37,408 bases of DNA from Gammaproteobacteria bacterium (GTDB taxonomy: Bacteria; Pseudomonadota; Gammaproteobacteria; Legionellales; Legionellaceae), in contig JAUICE010000015.1 of the NCBI GenBank assembly GCA_030428185.1, forward strand, positions 1-37,408, written 5' to 3'. Position numbers and translations under genes: made by a program. How positions within the stretch are numbered: the stretch's first letter is position 1; every line of letters begins with the position of its first letter. Positions 18,254 through 27,468 of the stretch are shown here, piece by piece. Under the pieces are notes generated by a model, which was given only the letters and a program-made list of their open reading frames with translations, searched no databases and was not told the DNA's origin.

Positions 18254-20242
18254 CTATCCCTCCGTATCTTTGATATGAATATCTCTTTGTGGATATGGGA
18301 ACTCAAGATTATTTTCTTTATACGCTTCAAGCAGTGCTCGACCAATAGCGCCTCGTGCTCGAAGTAGAAGGGCAGGTTTTTTAACTAAAAAGAATACCTT
18401 CAATTGAATACATGAGTCCGCAAACTGGTCAATAAACACCCATGGAAAACGACCATTAACAGTCACAGTATCTGAATTTTTTTGTACTGTTTCACAAATG
18501 ACCTTTTCCACCTTAGAAAAGTCTGCGTCATAGGAAATGCTAGTAATCACATTCGCCTCAATAATATCATCATAGAGCGAATAGTTAATAACGGTCGTAT
18601 TAATAAGCTCTTCATTTGGAATAATAATATCTGTATTGGTTAAAGACTCTATCTCTGTGGACCGCACACCAATTTTTTTTACATATCCCTCATATCCATT
18701 GACTATGATCCTGTCTCCTAGATGAATAGGTTTTTCTACTAACAAGATAAGTCCTGAGACAAAATTATTCACTATCCCTTTCAATCCCATACCGATACCA
18801 ACTGATAACGCACCAGCAATGACCGCAATACCCGTTAAATTCATACCAGAAGTTACTAAGGCAACCAAAGCTGAAAATAAAAAGATAATATTTTTAAATG
18901 TATGGAGCTCTAGCTTTATGACTTTCTTGACAAAAAAGATAACAGCAAGCGATACCACCCCAAAGGTGAGAATGGTACTAATTACTGCAGCCGGACTAAT
19001 TAAAATGCTCAGAAATAAAAAGCCCTCTTTAGGCCACTTAAGCAAAAAGTCAGGAAAAACAATAATGCCATTCCACAAGTTGATAATGCTTTTATACCAA
19101 TAAATAAATACGTAACCAGCAATAGCATAGACGATTGCGCGACACTCAAGCGACACAGGCACCGATGCTTTTTGTTTCTCGCCATCTTTTTGGTCTAAAT
19201 GAACACTCTCAAATAAATATCTAGATAGTGATGGTATAGCCAAAAAGTAAACCAATAATAGCAAGGTCATACCTAAAGAGCTAAGAATCGTATCAGCAAC
19301 CCTAAATGCAATATATGGGTAGCTATATAATGCAATAACTGTATTCACAACAAATGAAATCATTAAGAGAATAATGCCAAAATAAACGGCTTTTTTAATC
19401 TTTAGTTTTGGGTGAAGAAAGCAAAGTAGGTATCCATAAATCATTACAACTAAATAGCGCAATGCCACTCCTAACCATTGCCAAATTAGCGAGGAACTCT
19501 CAGATGAATATTGAAACTGATAATACGTATCCCAAGCATAATATACAAATAGAGTAGAGAAGAGAGTATAAAATGAGATTTTAATAAATCGTGTATTTAA
19601 GCCCTGGGATGCCATTAGTCTCACTACACTCTTAAATGAAAATGCAATAAGCACTATGATAAGAGCAACCAATGGTTGAAATATTTTAGAATAAATATTA
19701 TCGCTAACAAACGCATTTTCTTTAACAATTGAGATGCCATTTAGAGCGTTTAGCGGCTCATTCATTGCAAGAATAAAAGCGTTGCTGTGTGCTCTGAGCC
19801 TTGCAGACTGAGTGGTGACAATAGTTTCATTCAGCGTCGATAAGAGCTCATCTGCTTTTATATTAAATAAACTACATGCGCCCAAGCGCTCATCAACGTT
19901 TTGTATTTTTGATTTTAAATAACTAATATCATCACGAACTGGATTATTGCTTGTATTGGCTGAACTTTCACTATCCTTTGGGTTAACATATTTTAGACTT
20001 TGCTCTAACGCTGCTCTTTTATCATTTTGACGTAAAATACAAGCTTTACTTTCTTCAATCTGCTCTTTAATTTTTTCAGATACAATTTTAAACCGCCGTA
20101 ACTTAACTATTGGAAGCTTTTGCAGTGCTTCTGCCTCCTGATAGATTTTTTGCGCACGTTCAAGATTAAAGATAGGTCCTTCTACATTTGCATACACTAA
20201 ATTAATAGCGCACATTAATAAAAAATATACGAATTTTTTCAT
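18254..20242 (-). CDS. MscS-family mechanosensitive channel with N-terminal periplasmic coiled coil
   Basis: About 662 residues. A signal peptide (MKKFVYFLLMCAINLVYA) precedes a helical, charged region (about 25-165) of the kind seen before the helices in MscK/YbiO-type proteins. Several membrane helices follow. The C-terminal third holds the MscS core: pore helix GALSVGIGMGLKGIVNNFVSG, then LVEKPIHLGDRIIV, the beta domain with IIIPNEELI, and the alpha/beta vestibule. It opens under membrane tension and releases solutes during osmotic downshock. GTG three codons earlier is possible, but GGGG 8-9 bases before the ATG at 20242 favours that start. It begins 12 bases after damX, so it is likely in the same transcript. 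Confidence 0.9.
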   Translation of the reverse strand: MKKFVYFLLMCAINLVYANVEGPIFNLERAQKIYQEAEALQKLPIVKLRRFKIVSEKIKEQIEESKACILRQNDKRAALEQSLKYVNPKDSESSANTSNNPVRDDISYLKSKIQNVDERLGACSLFNIKADELLSTLNETIVTTQSARLRAHSNAFILAMNEPLNALNGISIVKENAFVSDNIYSKIFQPLVALIIVLIAFSFKSVVRLMASQGLNTRFIKISFYTLFSTLFVYYAWDTYYQFQYSSESSSLIWQWLGVALRYLVVMIYGYLLCFLHPKLKIKKAVYFGIILLMISFVVNTVIALYSYPYIAFRVADTILSSLGMTLLLLVYFLAIPSLSRYLFESVHLDQKDGEKQKASVPVSLECRAIVYAIAGYVFIYWYKSIINLWNGIIVFPDFLLKWPKEGFLFLSILISPAAVISTILTFGVVSLAVIFFVKKVIKLELHTFKNIIFLFSALVALVTSGMNLTGIAVIAGALSVGIGMGLKGIVNNFVSGLILLVEKPIHLGDRIIVNGYEGYVKKIGVRSTEIESLTNTDIIIPNEELINTTVINYSLYDDIIEANVITSISYDADFSKVEKVICETVQKNSDTVTVNGRFPWVFIDQFADSCIQLKVFFLVKKPALLLRARGAIGRALLEAYKENNLEFPYPQRDIHIKDTEG

Positions 20243-20254
20243 AGTCAGCACCCC

Positions 20255-21784
20255 TTAACCTATTTTATCAACGACATGATGATTATCCCAAGAAGCAACC
20301 CAAAGCTTTTCTTGATTTAACCTTTTTGAGAGTTTATTTAAATTGGCTCTAGCAGTATTTTTTGATGCATACTGTCCTGCTACTAAAGTGTACCAATTTT
20401 GATTGTTTATCTGCTTTTTAATGATACGAATGTTTTTCAGCTTATGTTTAAGCGCAAACGCTTTAATTTGTTTTATATTTTTTGAGGCTACAATTTGAAC
20501 ACCAAAATATTTTTTATTCGTTGAAGACCCTTTATCGATAATTTTAGGCGTACTTATAAGGCTATCTACTACAACCATTCGTGTTAAATTATTTTGCACA
20601 GGTCTCGTATAAACATGCTTTTTTAGTATTGGCTCATTAGAAACTGACATTTTCTTCTGTTTTATTTTCTTTTTTGGCTTATGATAAAGATGCTTTTTAT
20701 TCTTTGAATGACGTCTACCTATATCTGAAATTTGACTATGTTCATGTTTAACAAAATTGAGCTTATTAACAACCTGTGTATCTCCTACTTGACCTATATT
20801 GTCTACTTCTTGCAGAAATGAAACATCTTTCCTTTGTTGGTGTTCATCTACTTTGACAACTTGCGCTCTTGGCAATTGAAGTGTTTCCACTACCTCTCTT
20901 TTATCTAAACGCATCGAATTAAACAATATGATTAAAAATACAATGCTAAAAAATATAATGCCGCTATAGTGTATTTGCCAGCGACTAAGAGATAAATCGA
21001 ACTTTGGCCGTGGCTTTAATGACTCAGCCAAAGCGATACTGGCAAGCTGATTAATAGATGAAAATCTGCCTTGTGATTTCTGACTGATATCTAGGAGCGT
21101 CTGATCGTCAAAAGGAAAATCCTGACTATACCCTACATGTTGCAACCTTTCTTCTAGATAATATCGAAGCTCATCTACTGTTTTTTCAGGAAGTGAAAAA
21201 TGATATGTAGATTCATGATTACAATCACCTAGAGCCAATTCTAAGTGAGAAGTTAGCGGTAAACCTCCGGCTAGTAAAAGATGAAAATACTGATTTTCTT
21301 TTACCGATACAATGGATTGATATAAAAACTGTAAAGCACTTTGAGATAGGTTTTCTGCATCATCTATGATTAAAAAGCAGTGCTGCTTCCTTTCATTAAT
21401 TTGCTCAATAAAACACAAGATATCACTATGACTGCTACAAGATAGAGAATTTAACGAGAATCGTTTAATAACTTCCTGCATTAAATCACTAGGGCCTTGG
21501 GTATTAGTTGCCGTGACCAATTGGCAGAAAACCGTATCAGGCAAATAATCTATCAGCAACCGTAAAAACGTACTGACACCTGCACCTTCCAGCGCTGTTA
21601 AAGAAAATAGCACATTGCTATAAAGAAGCATTTTATCAATGAGCTCAAACTGGTTTTGCCATGCTGGCAGACAGATAATTGGTGCATAATCCGTTGAAAA
21701 GGGAGCCTCTTCAATATCTATTGTTTGTAACTCTTCAGCAGCTAATTCGCTCGTCCCTGGGCGAACATCCACATTTAGCGACAT
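20255..21784 (-). CDS. damX: DamX-like SPOR-domain cell-division protein with degenerate AAA domain
   Basis: A protein of 509 residues. Residues about 35-255 resemble the ExeA/DamX AAA-type ATPase domain. The Walker A position reads ALEGAGVST with Val (residue 70) where the essential Lys belongs, while a Walker B-like CFLIIDDAE is kept. One membrane helix (about 268-286, GIIFFSIVFLIILF) is followed by a Lys-rich linker and a C-terminal SPOR domain of about 75 residues (YFGVQIVASKNIKQIKAF... WYTLVAGQYASKNTARANL). SPOR domains bind glycan strands stripped of peptides at the septum. Gene order aroK-aroB-damX matches enterobacteria and pseudomonads. AAGGAG six bases before the ATG overlaps the aroB stop. 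Confidence 0.87.
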   Translation of the reverse strand: MSLNVDVRPGTSELAAEELQTIDIEEAPFSTDYAPIICLPAWQNQFELIDKMLLYSNVLFSLTALEGAGVSTFLRLLIDYLPDTVFCQLVTATNTQGPSDLMQEVIKRFSLNSLSCSSHSDILCFIEQINERKQHCFLIIDDAENLSQSALQFLYQSIVSVKENQYFHLLLAGGLPLTSHLELALGDCNHESTYHFSLPEKTVDELRYYLEERLQHVGYSQDFPFDDQTLLDISQKSQGRFSSINQLASIALAESLKPRPKFDLSLSRWQIHYSGIIFFSIVFLIILFNSMRLDKREVVETLQLPRAQVVKVDEHQQRKDVSFLQEVDNIGQVGDTQVVNKLNFVKHEHSQISDIGRRHSKNKKHLYHKPKKKIKQKKMSVSNEPILKKHVYTRPVQNNLTRMVVVDSLISTPKIIDKGSSTNKKYFGVQIVASKNIKQIKAFALKHKLKNIRIIKKQINNQNWYTLVAGQYASKNTARANLNKLSKRLNQEKLWVASWDNHHVVDKIG

Positions 21785-21787
21785 CCA

Positions 21788-22891
21788 TCACTCCTTTTGA
21801 ATCAATGCCTCCTCAATAATACACTTGATATCAACATCATCAGGTACTACTTCTATAAAGGCACATCCTATGTCCTTGAGTAAAATAAGCCTTAAAGCAT
21901 TATCTCTTATTTTTTTATCACGTTTCATACAGGATAACAGCTTACTGGTATCAATTTCTACAAGTAGCGTTAGAGAAAAACCAATTTTTTTAAACAATAA
22001 TTCAATTTCGTTACATGTATCAATATCCAAATAACCTAAGGCTACAGAGATTCTAGAAGCCAGTATCAGACCAAAAGCCACCGCTTCGCCATGCAAATAA
22101 ACTTCATAATTGGTCAGAGATTCCAGCGCATGAGCAAACGTATGCCCAAGGTTTAATAAGGCTCGATGATGGCTTCGTTCTAGTTCATCATCTGCAACAA
22201 TATCCGCTTTCATTTGGCAACACGTTGTCACGAGGTGCTGCAAAATAAGCTCATCTCGCGACAACAGACCGGATAGATTGTTTTTGATCCAGGTAAAAAG
22301 AGATTTAGAACCAATTAGTGCATATTTAATAATCTCAGGGATGGCCGATACATATTCTCGCCTTGATTGCGTTTTTAATACACCAATATGACACATAACC
22401 AATTGGGGCTGATAAAATGTACCTATCAGATTCTTTTCACCCGCATAGTTTACAGCTGTTTTTCCACCTACTGCCGCATCTACTTGTGCCAATAAAGTTG
22501 TTGGGAACTGCCAAAAGTTCATTCCTCTTTGATATAAGTTAGCCGCAAGGCCAGAAATATCTCCAGTTACTCCACCACCAAAGGCAATAAGCGTATCATC
22601 CCGATGAAAGTTTTCGTCTATTAGCTTATCTATGATCCGTTGGACTTGGCTAAATGTCTTATTTGCTTCTCCTGAAGATAGCTCAATAAAAGAAAGCTTA
22701 GTAGGCGCTAATGCACTAGAAAGTGTTGCTGCGTGAAGACTACGAACAGTACTATCAGTGACAATCAAAGCTTTTGAGATACGTCTCATCCCTAAAGCTT
22801 GATAAGGAACAGAAAAAGAAGGAGAAACTGAAATTGGGTATCGAGCACCACTAGCTATCGACACCCAACAAATGCTACTTTCGTCACTCAT
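21788..22891 (-). CDS. aroB: 3-dehydroquinate synthase
   Basis: A protein of 367 residues, full length. It converts DAHP to 3-dehydroquinate, step two of the shikimate pathway, using NAD+ and a divalent metal. Seen in order: SSGEANKT, the NAD-binding [21 protein letters not shown], the [19 protein letters not shown] loop, the [11 protein letters not shown] segment with a metal ligand Glu, [12 protein letters not shown] with a metal His, and the HGEAVAFG His. The ATG lies inside the end of aroK (ATGAGTGA), an 8-base overlap that implies coupled translation; the GGAG directly abuts the start codon. Confidence 0.97.
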   Translation of the reverse strand: MSDESSICWVSIASGARYPISVSPSFSVPYQALGMRRISKALIVTDSTVRSLHAATLSSALAPTKLSFIELSSGEANKTFSQVQRIIDKLIDENFHRDDTLIAFGGGVTGDISGLAANLYQRGMNFWQFPTTLLAQVDAAVGGKTAVNYAGEKNLIGTFYQPQLVMCHIGVLKTQSRREYVSAIPEIIKYALIGSKSLFTWIKNNLSGLLSRDELILQHLVTTCCQMKADIVADDELERSHHRALLNLGHTFAHALESLTNYEVYLHGEAVAFGLILASRISVALGYLDIDTCNEIELLFKKIGFSLTLLVEIDTSKLLSCMKRDKKIRDNALRLILLKDIGCAFIEVVPDDVDIKCIIEEALIQKE

Positions 22892-23402
22892 CTCCGTAGA
22901 GATATTTGATGATGTTGTTTGATACAGATTTTACTGTTAATTTATCAGTCTCAAAGCTAACATCTGCTAGATCTTCATAGTGAGGTTGCCGCTCATCTCG
23001 CAGTTCTACCAAACGTGATTCTAAATCTTCCGTTTGTAGCAAAGGACGCTTTGTGTCCCTTTTCGTACGCTCGTACTGTTGCTCAAGTGAGGTTTTGAGA
23101 TAGATGACCGTTCCCCTAGCTGCTAGTACAGCACGGTTCTCTGATGACATGATCACACCACCACCTGTAGCCAGAACTATATTATTTTTTTGAGTCAACT
23201 CATCAATGACTTTGATTTCACGCTTTCGAAAGCCTTCTTCCCCTTCAATATCAAATATCCAAGAAATATCAGCCCCAGCACGCTGCTCAATCACTTCGTC
23301 TGAATCAAAAAAATCCAACTTTAGCTCTTTTGCTAACGCCCTACCTATCGTACTTTTACCCGCACCCATAGGCCCAATTAAAAAAATGTTTCGAACTTTC
23401 AT
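22884..23402 (-). CDS. aroK: Shikimate kinase
   Basis: About 172 residues. The P-loop GPMGAGKST is at residues 10-18, and [11 protein letters not shown] carries the shikimate-binding Asp. GFRKRE supplies the binding Arg, ATGGGVI the glycine loop, and KRPLL the lid Arg. It phosphorylates shikimate in the aromatic amino acid pathway. Three in-frame starts lie close together: ATG 23402, ATG 23411 and a TTG at 23420. I chose 23402 because it matches the length of other AroK N-termini and has GAG five bases upstream; 23411 is nearly as likely. It follows pilQ by only 24 bases and overlaps aroB. Confidence 0.95.
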   Translation of the reverse strand: MKVRNIFLIGPMGAGKSTIGRALAKELKLDFFDSDEVIEQRAGADISWIFDIEGEEGFRKREIKVIDELTQKNNIVLATGGGVIMSSENRAVLAARGTVIYLKTSLEQQYERTKRDTKRPLLQTEDLESRLVELRDERQPHYEDLADVSFETDKLTVKSVSNNIIKYLYGDE

Positions 23403-23426
23403 TATACTCATTTCGGTCAAATTACC

Positions 23427-25499
23427 TTAACTTGTCATAAACGAGTGTCGAATTATCTTTGGTGTAATAAATATCAATAATTCCTCGCGTTTTACAACGT
23501 TTTGCTTATTTCTAAACAACGCACCAACAATTGGAAGACTTCCCAAAAAGGGAATCCTATTTACCGCTTCCTTTGTATCTTGTTTATAAATCCCACCCAA
23601 CACAATGGTCTGACCATTATTCACAAGCACATTCGTTTCAATTTGCTTGGTCAAAATAGCCGGTACACCATTAAAGCGCTGAGCACTAGGCTGATCTTGA
23701 TTTACCGCAAGATCAAGTATTATCTTATTATCAGGCGTAATTTGAGGGGTCACCATCAAACTTAACACCGCCTTTTTAAATGCAATTGTCGTTGCACCAC
23801 TTGAGGCAGCTTCCTGATAAGGAATTTCCTCCCCTGCTTCAATACTTGCTGCCTGTTGGTTTGCAGTAATAAGCCTGGGGCTTGAGATTACCTCACCTTT
23901 GCCTTCACTTTCAAGGGCCGAAAGCTCTAAATCTAATAAAACTCCCTCCCCTAGCTGAGCCAGAGCAAGACCAAAGGTAGCTGCAGTGCCTGTTGTTAAT
24001 GGCGCTGCCAAGTCTACATTGAGTCTTTGTGACAATGGCACATCTGCTGCAGCCGTTCCGCCCTGCATTGCATTTGCCCCTTCTAGCGTACCACTCACAG
24101 AAGTTGGTCTTGAAAATCCCCAACGAATACCGAGATTTTCTTCTATATCCTTATTCACAATGACAATGCGCGCCTCAATCAGCACCTGCCTTACTGGCAC
24201 ATCAAGTTTAACAATTAAATCCTTAACTTCATCGAGGTTAATTGCCGTATCCTGTAGCCAGATACTATTGGTTCGAGCATCAACGCTTAGCCTACCGCGC
24301 TTAGACAGCATGCTATTCGCTTTATTATTAATTAAAGCGGCAATATCAGAGGCTTTGGCGTAATTTATCTGTATCAACTCTGAAAGTAAAGGTGAAAGTG
24401 CTTTAGATTGCTGAATTTGTGCTAACTCTTGCTTCTCTCTTGATGTGATTTCTGAAGAAGGCGCGATAAGCATCACCTCTCCCATTTGACGCTTCACTAA
24501 CCCTCTAGTTTTCAGAATAATACTGAGCGCTTGATCCCAAGGTATTTGGCTTAATCTTAGAGTAATATTTCCTGTTACTCCGTCGCTAACCACTAAGTTC
24601 TTCTTAGTAAAATCAGCAAGTAGCTGTAAAACAGCTCTTACGGATATATTTTGGAAGTTCAGTGAAATACGTTTACCGGTGAATACTTCTTTTTTTAACT
24701 TCGCACGAGTAATTTCTTCAGGTGTCAATGGAAACACCTCAACGACAAAATCCTTATCAACCTGATAGGCAAAATGCCCAAAATCACCTTTGGTTGATAT
24801 AACAAACTGTGCATTCTTCCCTTTTTGATAACTATCAACCGTTTTTGCTGGTGTATGAAAATCACCCACATCCAGTCGCCTGATTAAATGACCAGGAATT
24901 TTAGTATTAAATAGCTTTACATATACCTTAGCACCGCGCTGATTGACATCAACATTCATATTTGGATCAGAAATACGTAGGATTAATTTTCCTGCATTTT
25001 TTCCACTACCTCTAAAATCCACATCATTAATGCGATGTTTTGCTTTTGTTTGCTGATGATTGGCATAAAAAACCTCTTTGCTACGATAAAAGCTTTGCTT
25101 AAAAGGCCCTTCTAAGGTCAGACTTAAGTTTTTCCCTTGAATCTGCATCTTATATGCAACAACTTGTGATAAATCTAAAATAGCACGTAACCGTTTATCT
25201 GCTTCAACGACTGTAAAACTTTTTAATGCACCAACACTAACTGTTTGCCGTGACTTATCTTGCGGCATTTCGTTTTTAATTTGCTTAAAATCTAAAACAA
25301 GCTTTGCTGGAAAATTCATCGTAAAAGCGGTTGGTTTTTCTCTTAGAGAAGCATCAAACTGAAACAACATCCGAACGCGGCTATCTGGCAATGGTAATAC
25401 TTTGATGCCAACTAAACCCGTTGATTTTTCTAAAGCGCTAGCAATCGTTACCGCAAACAGCAACATCACTAATATCTGCACTCTGATTATGCTAACCAA
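23427..25499 (-). CDS. pilQ: PilQ type IV pilus secretin
   Basis: About 690 residues. Signal peptide, then two AMIN-type beta domains (about 30-260) that bind peptidoglycan. The STN/N0 domain follows (ISLNFQNISVRAVLQLLADF), then an N1 (KH-like) domain and the secretin barrel (VLIEARIVIVNKDIEENLGI to RIPFLGSLPIVGALFRNK and EELLIFITPKII). PilQ forms the outer-membrane pore through which the pilus passes. No ATG is available near the 5' end. A TTG at 25499 has GGAG seven bases upstream and yields a clean signal peptide; a GTG at 25526 is the longer alternative. An unusually long gap separates it from pilP, while aroK follows closely. Confidence 0.95.
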   Translation of the reverse strand: MVSIIRVQILVMLLFAVTIASALEKSTGLVGIKVLPLPDSRVRMLFQFDASLREKPTAFTMNFPAKLVLDFKQIKNEMPQDKSRQTVSVGALKSFTVVEADKRLRAILDLSQVVAYKMQIQGKNLSLTLEGPFKQSFYRSKEVFYANHQQTKAKHRINDVDFRGSGKNAGKLILRISDPNMNVDVNQRGAKVYVKLFNTKIPGHLIRRLDVGDFHTPAKTVDSYQKGKNAQFVISTKGDFGHFAYQVDKDFVVEVFPLTPEEITRAKLKKEVFTGKRISLNFQNISVRAVLQLLADFTKKNLVVSDGVTGNITLRLSQIPWDQALSIILKTRGLVKRQMGEVMLIAPSSEITSREKQELAQIQQSKALSPLLSELIQINYAKASDIAALINNKANSMLSKRGRLSVDARTNSIWLQDTAINLDEVKDLIVKLDVPVRQVLIEARIVIVNKDIEENLGIRWGFSRPTSVSGTLEGANAMQGGTAAADVPLSQRLNVDLAAPLTTGTAATFGLALAQLGEGVLLDLELSALESEGKGEVISSPRLITANQQAASIEAGEEIPYQEAASSGATTIAFKKAVLSLMVTPQITPDNKIILDLAVNQDQPSAQRFNGVPAILTKQIETNVLVNNGQTIVLGGIYKQDTKEAVNRIPFLGSLPIVGALFRNKQNVVKREELLIFITPKIIRHSFMTS

Positions 25500-25667
25500 G
25501 CAACTTCTCCAATTCGTAATAAACACACATCCGTTTTCATCCCACAGAAAGCCCTTACAAAATTTATAGAAACCATTTAGGTTAAAGTAGGAAAATATTT
25601 AATCATGATGATAGTAGCTACTCAGCAAACTATGTATCACCGACATTTTACAAATAAACCCAAAAAG

Positions 25668-26210
25668 TTAACCATCAATCTTATCCTTACCCAATTCTAA
25701 CTTAATCTTACGCTTTTTCCATTTATTACCTTCTTTAATGGTTTCTACTAACCCAATATAATTCTCATGAATAGAATACACTCGTCCAAAGTGTTTCCCC
25801 ATATATGAACCAATAGTCACTCGATAAATAATCGAATCTGGTGCTTGAACTAGTGCCCAAAGCCTGCCATCTTGCTTTAAGTGCCCCACCATTTTTAAAC
25901 CATCTAAAGGAAACTGTTCTAAGGCTTGCTTAGGGCGACTAAAGTCAGGGGCTCCAACTGATGCTTTCCTCTCTGCCAATTCATCCCGCTTTCTTTGAAA
26001 AGCAGAGTAAAAAGGATCACGGTTAGACTGAGACATTGGATAAATATACCTTTTGGTCACTTGATATTGAGGAATATCAGGGATTGGACGCCCTTTACGC
26101 GCACGTATTTCATTCATTTTTTTATGCAAATCACTATGATCAGCATCTTTAGTACACGCTGATAGCATCAAAAATGAAAAAAACATCACAAGCTGTAATC
26201 CCTTACACAT
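25668..26210 (-). CDS. pilP: PilP pilus assembly lipoprotein
   Basis: A protein of 180 residues. Lipobox LSAC gives C19, followed by a long flexible stretch with Pro-rich segments and the conserved RDPF motif (SNRDPFYSAF). The C-terminal beta-sandwich begins at QALEQFPLDGLKMVGHL, with LWALVQAPDSIIYRV and the repeated glycine turns (GSYMGKHFGRV). PilP sits on the inner membrane with PilN-PilO and touches the PilQ N-domains, linking the two membranes. It starts 5 bases after pilO. Confidence 0.94.
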   Translation of the reverse strand: MCKGLQLVMFFSFLMLSACTKDADHSDLHKKMNEIRARKGRPIPDIPQYQVTKRYIYPMSQSNRDPFYSAFQRKRDELAERKASVGAPDFSRPKQALEQFPLDGLKMVGHLKQDGRLWALVQAPDSIIYRVTIGSYMGKHFGRVYSIHENYIGLVETIKEGNKWKKRKIKLELGKDKIDG

Positions 26211-26215
26211 GACCG

Positions 26216-26896
26216 TTACTTCCGCCTACTTTTACTTTTTAATTTACGCCGCGCTTTCTTCCCTTTAGCTTGATCTGGTGAAAAAGCTTTATAACGATAT
26301 ATCTTTGCCGTTAAGTTCATAATAAGAGGATATCTACCATTTATCTTTCGCATCGGTTTCTTACGTATATCTTTTTCTTCTGGCACTCTTATTGTGAAAT
26401 CATGCAAAGTGACAATACGCTTCATACTCGCGACATCACTAATAAACTTAGCTATTTGCTCATAAGTACCATCTATGGTTATTGCAATTGGAACCTCCAC
26501 ATAAAAATCATGACTTACTTCTGGCATGGGATCAAATAGATGAAACTTCAGGCCATCTTTTATTCCTGTTCTTGAAATTTCTTCTAACAGTTCAGGAATT
26601 TCTGCCTTTGCGGGTAATTGCTGTAATAACACTCCAAACTCTAGCTTCATCCTTTGAAACTGCTTACGATAATTATGTAAGTTCACCGCTTGTTGTTGCT
26701 TACTCTCCATACGCATTAATAAATCTTTCTCAGAGCGCTTTAATGCTTCTAACTCCTCCATTTGACTCTTAAAACTAAAAAAATATCCTAATGCCAATAC
26801 CAAAAAAATAACCACCCACATCAGTATTGCTTTTACTATTGGTGGCCAATCTGCAATATTTTCTAACGTAATATCGTTTAAATCGATATTGTTCAT
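26216..26896 (-). CDS. pilO: PilO pilus alignment protein
   Basis: A protein of 226 residues. A short cytoplasmic N-terminus (DLNDITLENIADWPPIVKA) leads into one membrane helix (ILMWVVIFLVLALGYFFSF), then a coiled coil with Gln/Glu/Lys heptads (about 45-95). A ferredoxin-like core follows, with LLEEISRTGIKDGLKFHLF and the IAITIDGTYEQIAKFISDVA segment. It heterodimerises with PilN in the periplasm and holds PilP. The last 20 residues are very basic (KGKKARRKLKSKSRRK), an addition I do not recall from typical PilO. The start overlaps pilN by 4 bases. Confidence 0.95.
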   Translation of the reverse strand: MNNIDLNDITLENIADWPPIVKAILMWVVIFLVLALGYFFSFKSQMEELEALKRSEKDLLMRMESKQQQAVNLHNYRKQFQRMKLEFGVLLQQLPAKAEIPELLEEISRTGIKDGLKFHLFDPMPEVSHDFYVEVPIAITIDGTYEQIAKFISDVASMKRIVTLHDFTIRVPEEKDIRKKPMRKINGRYPLIMNLTAKIYRYKAFSPDQAKGKKARRKLKSKSRRK

Positions 26897-27468
26897 AATG
26901 TTAATATCATCTCTTGTAATTTATTTTTTGGTTTAAGTAATAACTTTAAACGAAATTGATTATATAAATTTTTCTTTTTATCCGTGACTTCTTCAACTTC
27001 CTCTAAAATAGGTTTGTTGACCCAGTGATTTTTTTCAATATTCTGCATCAATAGTGAGACACTACTATTGGTATCAGCATGACCGATCAACATGACTGAA
27101 TCATTGGTACGAATCAACTGCGTTAAATAGATACTCTCCGGTAAGACCTTTGTTAACTCATAGAAAAAATGGACTATCTCTGGGCGGTTCTCTTGCAGCT
27201 GTTGAATAATCTTCATACGAACAATCAATGACTCACGCATCATCTTAATTTTTTTTATTTCTCTTATCTCTCTATCGTATCGTGTGATTTCTTGCTGAAT
27301 CATCTGATTACGCAACGTGTGTTGCGATATTTTTTCAGAAAGCAAATAATAAACAAAAATAACGATCGCCAAAGAGCTAACCAATCTGACAATGAGTCCG
27401 ATTAAAAACAGACGCTTAGCCCTTTCTCTAGCCTGCTCCCTCCAAGGTAATAAATTTATCGTTGTCAT
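26893..27468 (-). CDS. pilN: PilN pilus alignment protein
   Basis: A protein of 191 residues. The N-terminal TINLLPWREQARERAKR is the conserved cytoplasmic peptide that docks in PilM. A membrane helix (LIGLIVRLVSSLAIVIFVYYLL), a coiled coil and a ferredoxin-like domain with LTKVLPESIYLTQL follow. It belongs to the PilMNOP inner-membrane complex that aligns the pilus machine. It overlaps both neighbours by 4 bases, so the three genes are coupled. Confidence 0.96.
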   Translation of the reverse strand: MTTINLLPWREQARERAKRLFLIGLIVRLVSSLAIVIFVYYLLSEKISQHTLRNQMIQQEITRYDREIREIKKIKMMRESLIVRMKIIQQLQENRPEIVHFFYELTKVLPESIYLTQLIRTNDSVMLIGHADTNSSVSLLMQNIEKNHWVNKPILEEVEEVTDKKKNLYNQFRLKLLLKPKNKLQEMILTL

